Assembly (NCBI GenBank): GCA_030674875.1
Contig: JASXSU010000002.1
Location: forward strand, 372,001-436,000
Length of the DNA stretch: 64,000 nucleotides
Source of the DNA: Candidatus Endonucleibacter sp. (ex Gigantidas childressi)
GTDB taxonomy: Bacteria > Pseudomonadota > Gammaproteobacteria > Pseudomonadales > Endozoicomonadaceae
Direction of reading: 5' to 3'
The position numbers and the translations under genes were made by a program. Under the pieces are notes generated by a model that was given only the letters and a program-made list of their open reading frames with translations, did no database searches and was not told the origin of the DNA. This document shows positions 1 to 8,970 of this stretch, one piece after another (the first letter of the stretch is position 1; each line of letters begins with the position of its first letter).

Positions 1-510
1 CCGTCGTAGCCACTAAAAAGCCAGACAATATAATAGACGAGAATGTCATGCCCTCTGCCATCAGCAAACCATGGATGCACTGATCTACCTCCCATTCTGG
101 CAAAAAAATACCCTACTACACAATATATATCTCGCTATTTAGGAAAGTTATTTCGCCATGAATGAGTATGGCATGATGCTTAACATGGTTTTATCTTCCA
201 ATACTATGCCTTCATAATATTTTGCTGCAAGTTAATTCTTTCTTTTGTTAACCTTTTTTATGGCATAATGATGTATAACCCAGTACCACATTTTTTATAC
301 CCACATGAAACTTAATAAAATCATGCCTACTAAACTCTACGTTAGTATTCTTTAATTATGCTAATAACTGCTCCATAAAACCAGACAGCTGCCCTGCATT
401 ATCAAAACAGTCATTCACACTAGAATACGGGCTGTCTGAATATACGTATAGGACAGTTTAAAAATAATTGCGAATGCAATAACTACTTTTATTAATTTAA
501 TATTTAACAT
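1..510 (-). pseudogene. decayed paralogue of the 402-aa secreted protein gene
   Basis: No open frame remains, but reading on the minus strand this stretch matches the intact gene at 2078-3286 in several collinear blocks. The start region (about 480-510) matches the signal-peptide start of the intact gene. The block near 370-400 matches its segment around 3065-3085, and positions 100-190 match about 2805-2895. The stretch between the blocks is shorter than in the intact gene and carries stops, so it has suffered deletions as well as substitutions. It probably continues to the left of the window. This is an old duplicate of an accessory secreted-protein gene; the judgement comes from comparing the two DNA stretches by eye. 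Confidence 0.6.
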
Positions 511-619
511 AAAAAAATCGTTTTATTATCTTACGAACAATGTGAACAAAAAATAATAAAAATATTTTTATAACGAAACTTTTATTTTAGAGAGACCTCA
601 GTATAACCAACGACTTTGG

Positions 620-1869
620 TCACGGTAATTGAACTTTCCAAGTTTTGTCAGCCATTACGAAGTTTTCTAAGGAGTTGAACATCAAATCATTTGTTTTACA
701 CACTGATTTTAGTGCTTCGGACTGATTTTTAACGTACCTATCCTGTATAACATGGTTTTGACACAGCATAGAGCACCAAAAACTTAGCACCTTTACGAAT
801 GTTCGCAGCAATAGCGGCCAGCCCATAAGTTATCGCATTTTTGGCAAGGCCCATGAACCGAGTCCCGGCAAGTCCGTAGTGTCTTTTATAGGTGGCAAAA
901 AGATGCTCACCACCCGCCCGTGTTACGGCTATTTCTTTGTTACGAGTTCTATCTTCTTTCGATAGAGGCTTCCTCTGTAGCCCTTACGTTGAACTTGATC
1001 TTTAATACCTAGCTGCGCTAATTCCCCTCGGTTCTGCTCAGAGCCGTACGCGGAATCCGCATACAGCGCCGTTTCATCTCCCAGCAGCAAGGTATCACGC
1101 TCCTAAGAATCATAAACATTGTCAGGCGTTACGCTTTGCCTATGAATAAAGCCATCTTCATCGACACAGGTATGAACAGAAAAACCATAGGTGCTTTTTT
1201 GTTACCACGACTGTTATTCTTAACGTGCCAGCCCGCTTCAGGATCTTTTGTCGGTTTTCCGCTTTTGTCATGGCCAGAACCTGATCGCGCTGCCTCTATC
1301 GGTGTAGCATCGATGATATTAATGCGACCTTCGCTCATTATGATGTTTTTGGCTTCAAGCTGACGATTAATCTCTGCCAATAATTGATCCCACAGACGAT
1401 GCTCGACAAGTCGTGTTCGAAAGCGTCCCAAGGTGGAGGCTTCAGGAACTGCTCCACCAAGTTCAAGGTGATAAAATTTACAAAACAGAAGATTTCTATA
1501 TCCAAAGCATTTCAAATTGCTACTAGGCAGCAAGTAAGCGAAGTCCCGTGAGCCTACGAGTAGTAGGTGATCGGGGTGAGCGAACGCAGCCAACAACGTA
1601 GCAACTTGAAAGGCGATGGGTATATACAAGCACTGAGTCAACTGTACATCGAATAAGCGATACCATGTTCCAAGCAACAAGGCTCGAAACAAGGTCAGCA
1701 GAGGATAGCTCGGGCGACCGGTGTTATAGGCGTAGTTTGAGGATAATAACTTCTCAATCTCTTACCATTTCAGCAGCGCTTTTGTATCATCCAAACTACG
1801 AAGAATTGAATGATTTAGGTCGCTGGCTTAAACGAAGAGTTTGGGCTGTGTTGTGAAGGATTTTTGCAT
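620..1869 (-). pseudogene. IS5-type transposase pseudogene (copy 1)
   Basis: By comparison with copy 2 the original start is the ATG at 1869. A TAA then interrupts the frame near 1763, where copy 2 has a Ser codon (LLKRSEIG becomes LKW-stop). The longest open piece is 1692-1129. It includes 42 residues encoded by the inserted repeat and the DATPIEAARSG motif, and it shifts frame near 1200. The 3' part (1060-620) holds more stops. No functional transposase can be made from this copy. Confidence 0.8.
1499..1624. repeat. 126-bp TATACCC palindromic repeat (family A) inside IS5 copy 1
   Basis: This is one copy of a dispersed repeat with ends TATACCC...GGGTATA and an imperfect palindromic body. 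Arms contain TTCAAATTGCTAC and GTAGCAACTTGAA, with a centre holding CCTACGAGTAGTAGGTGATC. It lies within the IS5-type transposase frame. Its length is a multiple of three with no stop in that frame, so the transposase frame reads straight through and gains 42 residues. The flanking TA suggests insertion at a TA dinucleotide. Copy 2 of the IS (30240-30365) carries the same repeat at the same codon. Confidence 0.8.
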
Positions 1870-2077
1870 GCCGATATTGTACCAGAATATAATCGTCTTT
1901 GTTGAGTTATGCTGAGGTCTCTTAGAATTATTCTGAAGTAAATAAAAAATCATTTGTTTTTAACACATATACCTATGCCCTCTGAAGGCATAGTATTTTT
2001 GGCTGCGCTCACTCACCCCAGTCACTTACTACTCGCAGGTTCATAATGCTGTGCTCGTTTGTCACCTACACACAAAT

Positions 2078-3286
2078 TCAACCGCGATCGGTATAGGGAC
2101 ACCATAGTAAAAACTTGCGTAATAAATTATAACCATAGCCAATTGTTTCCTGCACACCATCTTTAACAACACTCCACACGCTTGGATGTTGAGATGAGCA
2201 TGACTGTATTTTATTATATAGAGCTTTCAAATGATCTGCGAAATTCAGTTGAGTGCTAGTGAATTCATAAAACCCAGGCGTTACTATACTTCTTATTTTG
2301 GCCGGTTCGTTCACGCTTTTTATAGCGACAAATTGAAGACACAGCGCACAATATTCACTCATCGCAAATAGTGGGCAGACAGACCACGTGACCAGGCTAT
2401 AATAAGTTTGCCCAAAAACATCAAACTTGCCTCTCTCTGCGTAGCTATCTATTTGGACTGGGTTATGCACACTATCGCTATAATCCTCAGAAGCATATAC
2501 ATCCGTAAAAATAACGTGGTACTTGGTTCGTAATGCAGCCATAACAGAAATCATATAGTCACTATGCAGGTTTGCTATCTCAGTATCCTCATCGCAACAT
2601 TTATCCATAAAATCATCGCGACTGCACATATACTGAGTTAGCAAAATATATATAATTATAGAATGGAAGATTTTACGATCATCTTTTGTTGTCGGCGATT
2701 TTCCTCCATACCCCCTATACCACCAAGAAAGCGCAGAGCTAAAAGCAATCTGAAACCGGCCATCTTTATCAAGCAACCACGGACGTCTTCTGCAACCTTC
2801 ATTTTTGTCGCAAAAAATGCCTACTACACAATCTATATAGTATACTATTTCGGAAATTTCTTTCGTCGTGAATGGACATAGCATTAACGAATCCATACCT
2901 CCCATGACGACCTCCCGCGCCTTAAATATTTCATTTACAATGTTTTCTCTAGGGAATTCTATAGAGTTTTTCACCATACTTTTTATACTCTCATGCAATG
3001 TAAGAACCTTATTTGCACGCTCTGTGTCTCTAATAAAAGTAGAGCATTCTGATATATCATCTAAAAAACCAGACAGCTGCACTGCATCGTCGGGTAAGTC
3101 AGCCCTTACATAATCTTTACTATACTGACAAATATAAATATGCCTGTCTTTATTTGCATCATTTTTTATTAGGCCACACTGGCAACAATTATCTAAGCCC
3201 CCAGCCATGACAGAACCGACAGTTACTATAGTAAAAAAAATCATTACGAACGCAACAACCACTTTAATTAATTTAATATTCAACAT
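2078..3286 (-). CDS. secreted protein of unknown function, cysteine-rich (402 aa)
   Basis: Not recognised as a known family. The first 29 residues form a typical Sec signal peptide: charged MLNIKLIK, a long hydrophobic stretch, then SVMAGG with probable cleavage after SVMA. The mature protein has many cysteines, including NCCQCG right after the signal and later CDKNEGC, DKCCDED and EYCALC, so it probably folds with disulfides outside the cytoplasm. No membrane segment follows the signal peptide. A degraded paralogue lies upstream at 1-510. The gene is isolated, with IS debris on both sides and no operon partner. A host-interaction role is plausible only from export and context. Confidence 0.7.
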   Translation of the reverse strand: MLNIKLIKVVVAFVMIFFTIVTVGSVMAGGLDNCCQCGLIKNDANKDRHIYICQYSKDYVRADLPDDAVQLSGFLDDISECSTFIRDTERANKVLTLHESIKSMVKNSIEFPRENIVNEIFKAREVVMGGMDSLMLCPFTTKEISEIVYYIDCVVGIFCDKNEGCRRRPWLLDKDGRFQIAFSSALSWWYRGYGGKSPTTKDDRKIFHSIIIYILLTQYMCSRDDFMDKCCDEDTEIANLHSDYMISVMAALRTKYHVIFTDVYASEDYSDSVHNPVQIDSYAERGKFDVFGQTYYSLVTWSVCPLFAMSEYCALCLQFVAIKSVNEPAKIRSIVTPGFYEFTSTQLNFADHLKALYNKIQSCSSQHPSVWSVVKDGVQETIGYGYNLLRKFLLWCPYTDRG

Positions 3287-3894
3287 AAGACTACAACTTT
3301 ATTGCTTAGATCACTGAGATGGGACGCATTATATAAAAATATCTTGTAAAGTCCTATTTATTTTAGAATAATTCTTAGCTGGCGCCTACCACATAACGGC
3401 ACTTATTTTTAGTAACTACCTATCACCCATAGCTCAAGAGGCACTAGAGAAACTAATTGCACCACTTAAAAGCACCCAAAATAAAGATTTACCCTACCGC
3501 AAGAACCACTCTCATGCTACTAGAAGAAATACATATTAGAAAGAAACTCAAGCATCTCAGCCAAAAAATATAACACCTATCATCTTACTACCCGTAAAGT
3601 ATGTTCTAGTCAAAAGAACCGATCACTTTAATCAAAAACATTATTAGATTGTTATGATAGGACAGAAGCATAATTACAAACAACACCCAAAAGAACTTAA
3701 AGTCGATGCGAGGACCTTGACTCCAGATCAAGGATATTAGACAGCTAAATCTGCTAAATCTAGCTGAAAATGAACGTATTGAGATTCAGCTCCGGCTTAA
3801 AGAAAACAAACAGTTGCGCATGGAGAAAGATATTTAAAAAAACACGCTCAAAGCTACCCTATAAGGTTGCATTGCCAAGTGATGATAATCGGCA

Positions 3895-4071
3895 AATCAG
3901 CCCTTTACACCCTGTTACCATTGAAGGACGGAGAGGCGAAGCCACATGTCTGCGAGAAGAGAGAGAGAGTAGAGAGAGTAGAGAGAGAGGCCGCAGAAGC
4001 TTAACAGTAGGAAGCTACTGTGATGAAGTAGCTCTGGCAATAACGTAGCAACTTTAAAGGCTACGGTTATA
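3895..4071. repeat. decayed family-A repeat with internal GA microsatellite
   Basis: The left side (CCTGTTACCATTGAAGG) and right side (AACGTAGCAACTTTAAAGG, ending GGTTATA) match the ends of the dispersed TATACCC repeat. Between them lies a run of GAGA and TAGAGAGA units (about 3955-3992), a simple-sequence expansion that inflates this copy relative to the roughly 126-bp form. Confidence 0.55.
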
Positions 4072-4079
4072 TAGGCGGA

Positions 4080-4360
4080 AAAGGCACGTTTATCGGACGC
4101 ACATCTTGCGGCTATTATTTTGTTACTAGCTCAACCCTATCCCAATAGCCCCCCCTGCTAAAGACCTTACTCTGAGTTTGGTCTCAAATACCTAGCTTTG
4201 CTAAGAGCTCTCGGGTATGCACATTCACATACAAAATACCGCACCATCTTCCATAGCAGGGTGTCGCGCTTCTGAGAATCGCAATCACTACACGGTATCA
4301 CGCATTAGCTGTGAATAAATCGACACCGATATGAACAGAAAAGCCATATACCCATTCCCT
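4080..4360 (-). pseudogene. IS5-type transposase relic
   Basis: Badly eroded match to IS5 copy 1 from about 890 to 1200. Shared landmarks include the AATACCTAGCTTTGCTAA stretch, the GTGTCGCGCTTCTGAGAATC stretch and the ATATGAACAGAAAAGCCATA stretch. No frame survives. It joins directly to the repeat remnant on its left. Confidence 0.55.
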
Positions 4361-4742
4361 CTGGAAGCATGAGACTACTGACTACTCCCATTCACCCATT
4401 ACGATTAAGGTTAAGGTTAAAGACATTCACTCGTTTATCTCTTACTCTCACCTTCAATAATAACAGGAAAACTAGATCAAACCCAAGTAAATAGATCATA
4501 TTTACCCGCTTGAAATTCGAAAAGATCTTATTTTGACCGACACTCAAAACAAGTGGCAATACATTGCGCTTCTTTCATTTCTGTTTCGTTAGTTTCGCTC
4601 ACTTATTACCTGTACCTTCCATTGTTTTGAGTATACAATACGCAAGGAGCTTTTTTTCTAACCCACCATGCTTTTCTTGATGTGAATTTCACGAAAAGAA
4701 ATAAAAAACATCAGAACAAGCGAGATTTGTAAAAATAACCCC

Positions 4743-5366
4743 ATGAGTCAATTCTTTCAGATCCACAAAAAAAACCCTCAACTTCGGCTGATACGCCAAA
4801 CCGTTGAAATAATTCTGTCCGGAGGAGTTATAGCTTATCCTACAGATTCAGCTTATGCACTAGGATGTTTAATAGGTAATAATAAAGCAGTTGAACGAAT
4901 AAAACGTATACGCAACCTGACAGATAAACATAATTTTACGCTAGTTTGCAGAGATTTATCTGAACTTGCTACATACGCCATGGTCAATAACAGTCAATAC
5001 AGGCTATTAAATACCCACACTCCAGGACCCTTTACCTTTATACTAAAAGGATCACGTGAAGTTCCAAGACGCCTTATGCACCCAAAACGAAAAACCATCG
5101 GCATCAGAGTTCCTGACTGTGCAATCACCCTAGCCCTATTAACAGAGCTAAATGCACCTTTGATGAGCACCACCCTGATTTTACCATTCGATGACGCACC
5201 CATCCTAGATGCTTATGATATTCGCCAAGCTCTTGAGTCACAACTTGACCTAGTTATTGATGGTGGCTGCTGTGGCATGGAAGCAACCACCGTGGTCAGC
5301 CTGATAAATGATCAACCTGAATTACTCAGGAAAGGTAAGGGCGATATCTCTGCCTTTCTGGCATAA
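4743..5366 (+). CDS. yciO: YciO/Sua5-YrdC family protein
   Basis: The 207-aa single YrdC-type domain has the family hallmarks: GGVIAYPTDSAYALGC near residue 28, the basic IKRIRN segment, the TPGPFTFIL segment near residue 92 and KTIGIRVPD near residue 118. Family members bind ATP and RNA. The well-studied relatives TsaC/Sua5 make threonylcarbamoyl-AMP for tRNA t6A, while YciO itself is a divergent paralogue of less certain role. The C-terminal part keeps LVIDGG and ATTVVSL. It lies 300 bp upstream of trpS on the same strand and close to rnm and yciB, the usual gammaproteobacterial grouping. The start is the ATG at 4743; no better upstream start is visible. Confidence 0.88.
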   Translation: MSQFFQIHKKNPQLRLIRQTVEIILSGGVIAYPTDSAYALGCLIGNNKAVERIKRIRNLTDKHNFTLVCRDLSELATYAMVNNSQYRLLNTHTPGPFTFILKGSREVPRRLMHPKRKTIGIRVPDCAITLALLTELNAPLMSTTLILPFDDAPILDAYDIRQALESQLDLVIDGGCCGMEATTVVSLINDQPELLRKGKGDISAFLA

Positions 5367-5668
5367 AATACAAAAATAACGCAAATTATTTTCGTAGACA
5401 TCTTTCCAGTAGGTGAAATCTGTCGTAACCTATCCTTTAGTACGTTTATATTGTAAGGCTGATTCAGATTCTTAACTATAAATATGAGCATTGCCAGCCA
5501 AATAGGAAAATAAGAATATAGGGCAATAAATAGCTATAGCTTTAGCTTTAGCTTTAATCAATATCCTAGATGTGAATTTTGCGTTCAGATAATTAGTACG
5601 ACAATTTAAATGGTACATATTAGCAAATACAAAAGGTACTAATAGTGCAATAACAAAGGGAGACGCTT
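5367..5668. other. yciO-trpS intergenic region
   Basis: A 302-bp AT-rich gap without a convincing gene. It contains a small run of GCTTTA units (about 5530-5555) and ends in the trpS ribosome binding site. A promoter for trpS probably lies here but no clear -35/-10 pair could be fixed. Confidence 0.4.
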
Positions 5669-5671
5669 TTG
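5660..5671 (+). promoter_or_regulatory. Shine-Dalgarno and TTG start of trpS
   Basis: AAAGGGAGA ends about 6 bases before a TTG that opens STVDPPSRVLSG. There is no ATG or GTG at the right distance, and the conserved TrpRS start follows at once, so TTG is taken as the start codon. Confidence 0.65.
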
Positions 5672-6883
5672 AGTACTGTAGACCCCCCGTCGCGAGTATT
5701 ATCAGGTATGCGCCCAACTGGCCGACTGCATATAGGTCACTATCATGGAGCGTTAAAAAACTGGATTGAACTGCAACATAAATATGATTGTTTTTTTTTC
5801 GTTGCTGACTGGCACACTCTAACCACTAAGTATGAAGAAACAAATAACCTAGAAGATCAAGTGCATGAGATGGTCATTGACTGGCTGGCAGCAGGCATCA
5901 ATCCGGGAACAGCAACATTATTTGTTCAATCTCGAGTGCCTGAGCATGCAGAATTACATTTACTACTTTCAATGATAACCCCATTACCATGGTTAGAAAG
6001 AGCGTCCAGCTTTAAAGATCAACAAGAAAAGCTTCGAGGAAAAGATCACTCTACCTATGGCTTCCTTGGTTACCCATTGCTACAGAGCACTGACATCCTT
6101 GTTTATCGTGCAGGCCAAGTACCAGTTAGCACAGATCAAGAAGCATATGTGGAAATTACTCGGGAAATAGCCCGACGGTTTAACCACCTCTACGGCCGAG
6201 AGCCAGACTTCATAGAAAATGCTGAAACCGCTATTCGGAAAATGGGTAAAAAAGCGGAAAATCTTTATCGTACGCTGCGCAAAAACTATCTTGAACAGGG
6301 CAGTGTAGAAGCGCTAGAAACAGCCAGAGCATTATTAAAAGAACAGAATAATATCACCTTGGGTGACAAGGAGCGACTTTTCGGTTATCTGGAAGGCACC
6401 GGTAAAGTGATTCTCCCCGAGCCACAAGCATTATTAACATCTTCTTCATGGATTCCTGGCATGGACGGCCGAAAAATGTCAAACTTTGATAATAATACTA
6501 TTAGTTTGCGGGAAGCTCCGGATGAAATCAGCTCAAAATTACGTCGCATGACTACAGATCCAGCTAGAATGCGTCGTAATGACCCCGGAGAACCTGAGAA
6601 ATGTCCGGTATGGCAGCTACATAAGATTTACTCCGACAACGAAAGGAAGCAATGGGTACAAAAAGGCTGCCGAAGCGCAGGTATTGGCTGTCTAGATTGC
6701 AAGAAACCGCTAATTGATGCTATTCAAGCTGAGCTTGAACCAATTAGAATAGAAGCTGCTGCGCTAGAAAAAAATCCAGATGTCGTAAAAAATATCATTG
6801 CAGAGGGATGTGAAGCTGCACAGGATGAAGCCCTCGACACCCTTAGGGAAGTTCGAGAAGCAATGGGACTTAACTACAGATGA
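5669..6883 (+). CDS. trpS: tryptophanyl-tRNA synthetase
   Basis: This class I synthetase charges tRNA-Trp in the cytoplasm. The ATP-binding HIGH motif is seen in GRLHIGHYHG (residues 18-27) and the KMSKS-type loop in DGRKMSNFDN (about residue 268). The STDQEAYVEITREIARRFN segment is typical of the Trp/Tyr subclass. At 404 aa it belongs to the longer form, with an inserted helical region (about residues 188-255) before the KMSNF loop. It starts with TTG and overlaps scpA by ATGA, so translation is probably coupled. trpS-scpA-scpB is a standard gammaproteobacterial order. Confidence 0.95.
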   Translation: MSTVDPPSRVLSGMRPTGRLHIGHYHGALKNWIELQHKYDCFFFVADWHTLTTKYEETNNLEDQVHEMVIDWLAAGINPGTATLFVQSRVPEHAELHLLLSMITPLPWLERASSFKDQQEKLRGKDHSTYGFLGYPLLQSTDILVYRAGQVPVSTDQEAYVEITREIARRFNHLYGREPDFIENAETAIRKMGKKAENLYRTLRKNYLEQGSVEALETARALLKEQNNITLGDKERLFGYLEGTGKVILPEPQALLTSSSWIPGMDGRKMSNFDNNTISLREAPDEISSKLRRMTTDPARMRRNDPGEPEKCPVWQLHKIYSDNERKQWVQKGCRSAGIGCLDCKKPLIDAIQAELEPIRIEAAALEKNPDVVKNIIAEGCEAAQDEALDTLREVREAMGLNYR

Positions 6884-7710
6884 ATACCACGAATATCGTG
6901 GAAAATCAGCCAGCAGTAACAGAGCCTGAATCCGCACACATGCATGTAGCTATGTTAAAGGGAAGACCATTAACCAAGCTACCCTTAGATCTTTATATTC
7001 CACCGGAAGCGCTCAAAGTCTTTCTGGAAGCTTTTGAAGGCCCCCTTGATCTACTGCTTTATTTAATCAAGCGGAATAATACGGATATCTTAGATATCAA
7101 GGTCGCTGAAATCACCATCCAATATATGAATTATGTGGAATTAATGGATGTCAATCAGTTTGAGCTGGCTGCCGAGTACTTGGTCATGGCGGCAACCCTG
7201 ACAGAAATAAAATCTCGCATGCTACTGCCTCGTTCAGAAGCACTCGACGAGGAAGAAGAAGACCCACGAGCAGAACTAATACGTCGCCTCCAGGAATACG
7301 AACGATTCAAAAAAGCCGCGGAAGATCTTGATGCACTACCGCGCGTAGGTCGAAACATACACCCTGTTTTCCTCGACGCCCCAGACTTTGAACTAGCCAA
7401 ACCCCAGCCCGATGTTAGCCTTAATGAGATATTACTGGCTATGGCTAAAGTCATGCGCCAGGGAGATATGTTCGAAAACCACATAATAGAAGAAGAAGCA
7501 CTATCCGTTCGAGAGCGCATGAGCGATGTTCTTTCACTGCTATCAGCCGAAAGGTTCACACCTTTTGTTGCCCTATACCGCGTTAAAGAAGGGCGGTTAG
7601 GTGTTGTAGTTACGTTTATGGCCGTTATGGAGCTAGTTAAAGAATCATTGATAGAATTAACCCAGAGTGATGATTACTGTCCCATCCATTTAAAGGCACG
7701 CGTTGCATAA
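6880..7710 (+). CDS. scpA: segregation and condensation protein A
   Basis: ScpA is the kleisin subunit of the SMC-ScpAB condensin that organises the chromosome for segregation. The domain starts with FLEAFEGPLDLLLYLIKRNNTDI (about residues 48-70) and continues through EYLVMAATLTEIKSRMLLP, both diagnostic. The winged-helix end is seen near residues 230-265 (TPFVALYRVKEG, FMAVMELVKE). The protein is 276 aa, with a 40-residue N-terminal lead that is less conserved. The ATG overlaps the trpS stop, and scpB follows after 5 bp, so the three genes form one operon. Confidence 0.93.
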   Translation: MNTTNIVENQPAVTEPESAHMHVAMLKGRPLTKLPLDLYIPPEALKVFLEAFEGPLDLLLYLIKRNNTDILDIKVAEITIQYMNYVELMDVNQFELAAEYLVMAATLTEIKSRMLLPRSEALDEEEEDPRAELIRRLQEYERFKKAAEDLDALPRVGRNIHPVFLDAPDFELAKPQPDVSLNEILLAMAKVMRQGDMFENHIIEEEALSVRERMSDVLSLLSAERFTPFVALYRVKEGRLGVVVTFMAVMELVKESLIELTQSDDYCPIHLKARVA

Positions 7711-7715
7711 ACACT

Positions 7716-8723
7716 ATGAATGAAGAAGACCCCATAGAGTCCGTAAAATCTATAGATTCAGAAGAATCTATAGAGCTTGAAGAATCTATAGCGCTAGAAG
7801 AAGCCGAAGACTCCATAGAATCGGTAGAGTCAACAACGTCCAACTTACCCCTGTTTAACCATCTCGAACGGCCAAAGCTCCATCTTATTTTGGAAGGAGC
7901 AATCATGGCTAGCAACAAGCCATTAACCATAGATCAGCTGGCTTTGCTGTTTCCAGAACAAGCACGCCCAGATCACAATGAAATTATCGAAGCACTAACA
8001 TTTATTAGCGAAGCATGCGAACAACGTGGATTTGAACTAAAGCAGGTAGCTTCTGGATTTCGCTTCCAGATCAAGCAATCTTTGGCACCTTGGGTTGGTC
8101 GGCTCTGGGAAGAAAAACCTCAGAGATATACCCGTGCTCTTTTGGAAACACTAGCACTGATAGCCTATCGTCAGCCCATTACTCGGGGAGAAATTGAAGA
8201 TGTTCGAGGCGTTAGTGTTAGTAGTAACATTGTCAGAACGCTTCAAGAAAGAGAGTGGATCCGTGTTGTAGGCCATCGTGATGTTCCGGGGCGACCAGCC
8301 ATGTTTGCCACTACTCGCCACTTTCTCGATTATTTTAATCTAGAAAATCTAAATGACCTCCCCTCGCTTTCAGAAATTCGTGATTTAGAAGAAGCTGCCA
8401 GCTCCCTCGAACACCAGATAGATATACTAGATAATATTAAGCAGAGCGCACAGACAAATTCTGCTGAATCCGAGGAAGAAAGCAAAGAAATAGCGGCAGA
8501 AACCTTATTTGCAGAATTGGATAAAATGGAAGCAGAGCTGCCCGTTAATTTTCAGGACTTGATCAAAAAACAAAAATACGAGAGCCCCAATTCTGACACA
8601 ATGAATATATCACCAGAAAAGTCAGAAATACCCACAGAAGAACCGTCAAAAACACTCATAGATAAACCTATAGAAACTTCCATAGATAAACCTATAAAAA
8701 CCTTGACGGATGACCTTACATAA
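7716..8723 (+). CDS. scpB: segregation and condensation protein B, with long acidic extensions
   Basis: ScpB partners ScpA in the SMC complex. The core (residues about 50-215) has two winged-helix units with the diagnostic ETLALIAYRQPITRGEIE and GRPAMFATT segments. The first 48 residues are a Glu/Ser/Ile-rich run of repeated ESI units, absent from ordinary ScpB. The tail after residue 230 is acidic with repeated IDKPI units. A strong GGAAGGAG lies just before an internal ATG at 7905 (Met64), but that Met is inside the first core helix (LHLILEGAIMASNKPL), so the upstream start is preferred. The frame stays open after the stop (see 8724-8819). Confidence 0.9.
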   Translation: MNEEDPIESVKSIDSEESIELEESIALEEAEDSIESVESTTSNLPLFNHLERPKLHLILEGAIMASNKPLTIDQLALLFPEQARPDHNEIIEALTFISEACEQRGFELKQVASGFRFQIKQSLAPWVGRLWEEKPQRYTRALLETLALIAYRQPITRGEIEDVRGVSVSSNIVRTLQEREWIRVVGHRDVPGRPAMFATTRHFLDYFNLENLNDLPSLSEIRDLEEAASSLEHQIDILDNIKQSAQTNSAESEEESKEIAAETLFAELDKMEAELPVNFQDLIKKQKYESPNSDTMNISPEKSEIPTEEPSKTLIDKPIETSIDKPIKTLTDDLT

Positions 8724-8819
8724 TCCTCGCCGAGAGAACTTACACCCTCCTCAACAGAAGAACCATCAGAACAGCTAGAAGACTCTATTTATCATCAGAA
8801 GCCAGAGAAAGAACCTTAA
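8724..8819 (+). pseudogene. former C-terminal tail of ScpB beyond a new stop
   Basis: Immediately after the scpB TAA (8721-8723) the same frame stays open for 31 codons to a second TAA at 8817-8819. The residues keep the style of the preceding tail: STEEPSEQLED echoes PTEEPSKTL, and QKPEKEP follows. This looks like a recent nonsense mutation that shortened a low-complexity tail; stop readthrough is the less likely alternative. Confidence 0.5.
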
Positions 8820-8844
8820 AAACACCCCCACACCACTCCCTTTT

Positions 8845-8965
8845 GATAAGAGTGTAAGGGTTGCTAACCACTCTCACTTTCCCCAATCACCCATTGCTCT
8901 TAGACTCATGCGGCCTATCTCGTTTTTCGCCTACTCAAACCTTCAACGGTAGCCGATATAGTTAT
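8845..8965. repeat. decayed family-A-type repeat between scpB and rnm
   Basis: Contains GTAAGGGTTGCTAACCACTCTCACTTTCCCCAATCACC-like order and CCTTCAACGGTAGCCGATATAG, matching the right end of the A2 form of the dispersed repeat (TATACC-GTTACC-TTGAAGGTG). It sits between convergent genes and could double as a bidirectional terminator; that is inference. Confidence 0.4.
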
Positions 8966-8970
8966 TATAT

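Larger units (their letters stand above)
591..1922 (-). mobile_element. IS5-type insertion sequence, copy 1 (inactive)
   Basis: The element is bounded by inverted ends AGAGACCTCAGTATAAC (591-607) and the near-complement GTTATGCTGAGGTCTCT (1906-1922). TAG flanks both sides (588-590 and 1923-1925), consistent with a 3-bp target duplication. The transposase reads on the minus strand and is recognisable as IS5-type from the DATPIEAARSG segment, which carries a catalytic Asp, and from the N-terminal helix around EASTLGRFR. The frame is broken by an internal stop, a frameshift and a degenerate 3' third. A 126-bp palindromic repeat lies inside it. Relics of the same element recur near 4.1, 30, 58.4, 60.3, 62.0 and 63.5 kb. 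Confidence 0.85.
3287..4742. other. 1.4-kb gene-free stretch of repeat and IS debris
   Basis: No convincing gene is visible. The region holds a decayed family-A repeat with a GA-rich run (about 3895-4071), an eroded IS5-type 3' piece (about 4080-4360) and unrecognised AT-rich DNA on either side. A short open frame at 3770-4048 crosses the repeat and the GA run and is not gene-like. Confidence 0.6.

Noticed and set aside
3770-4048. Possible 92-aa gene
   Set aside because: Runs through a decayed repeat and a GA microsatellite; composition is not protein-like.
7155-7559. Open frame opposite scpA, Ser/Arg-rich
   Set aside because: Antisense shadow of a well-conserved gene; composition follows from the codon pattern of scpA.
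7905-8723. Alternative scpB start at Met64 with a strong ribosome site
   Set aside because: It would remove half of the first conserved helix of the ScpB core.
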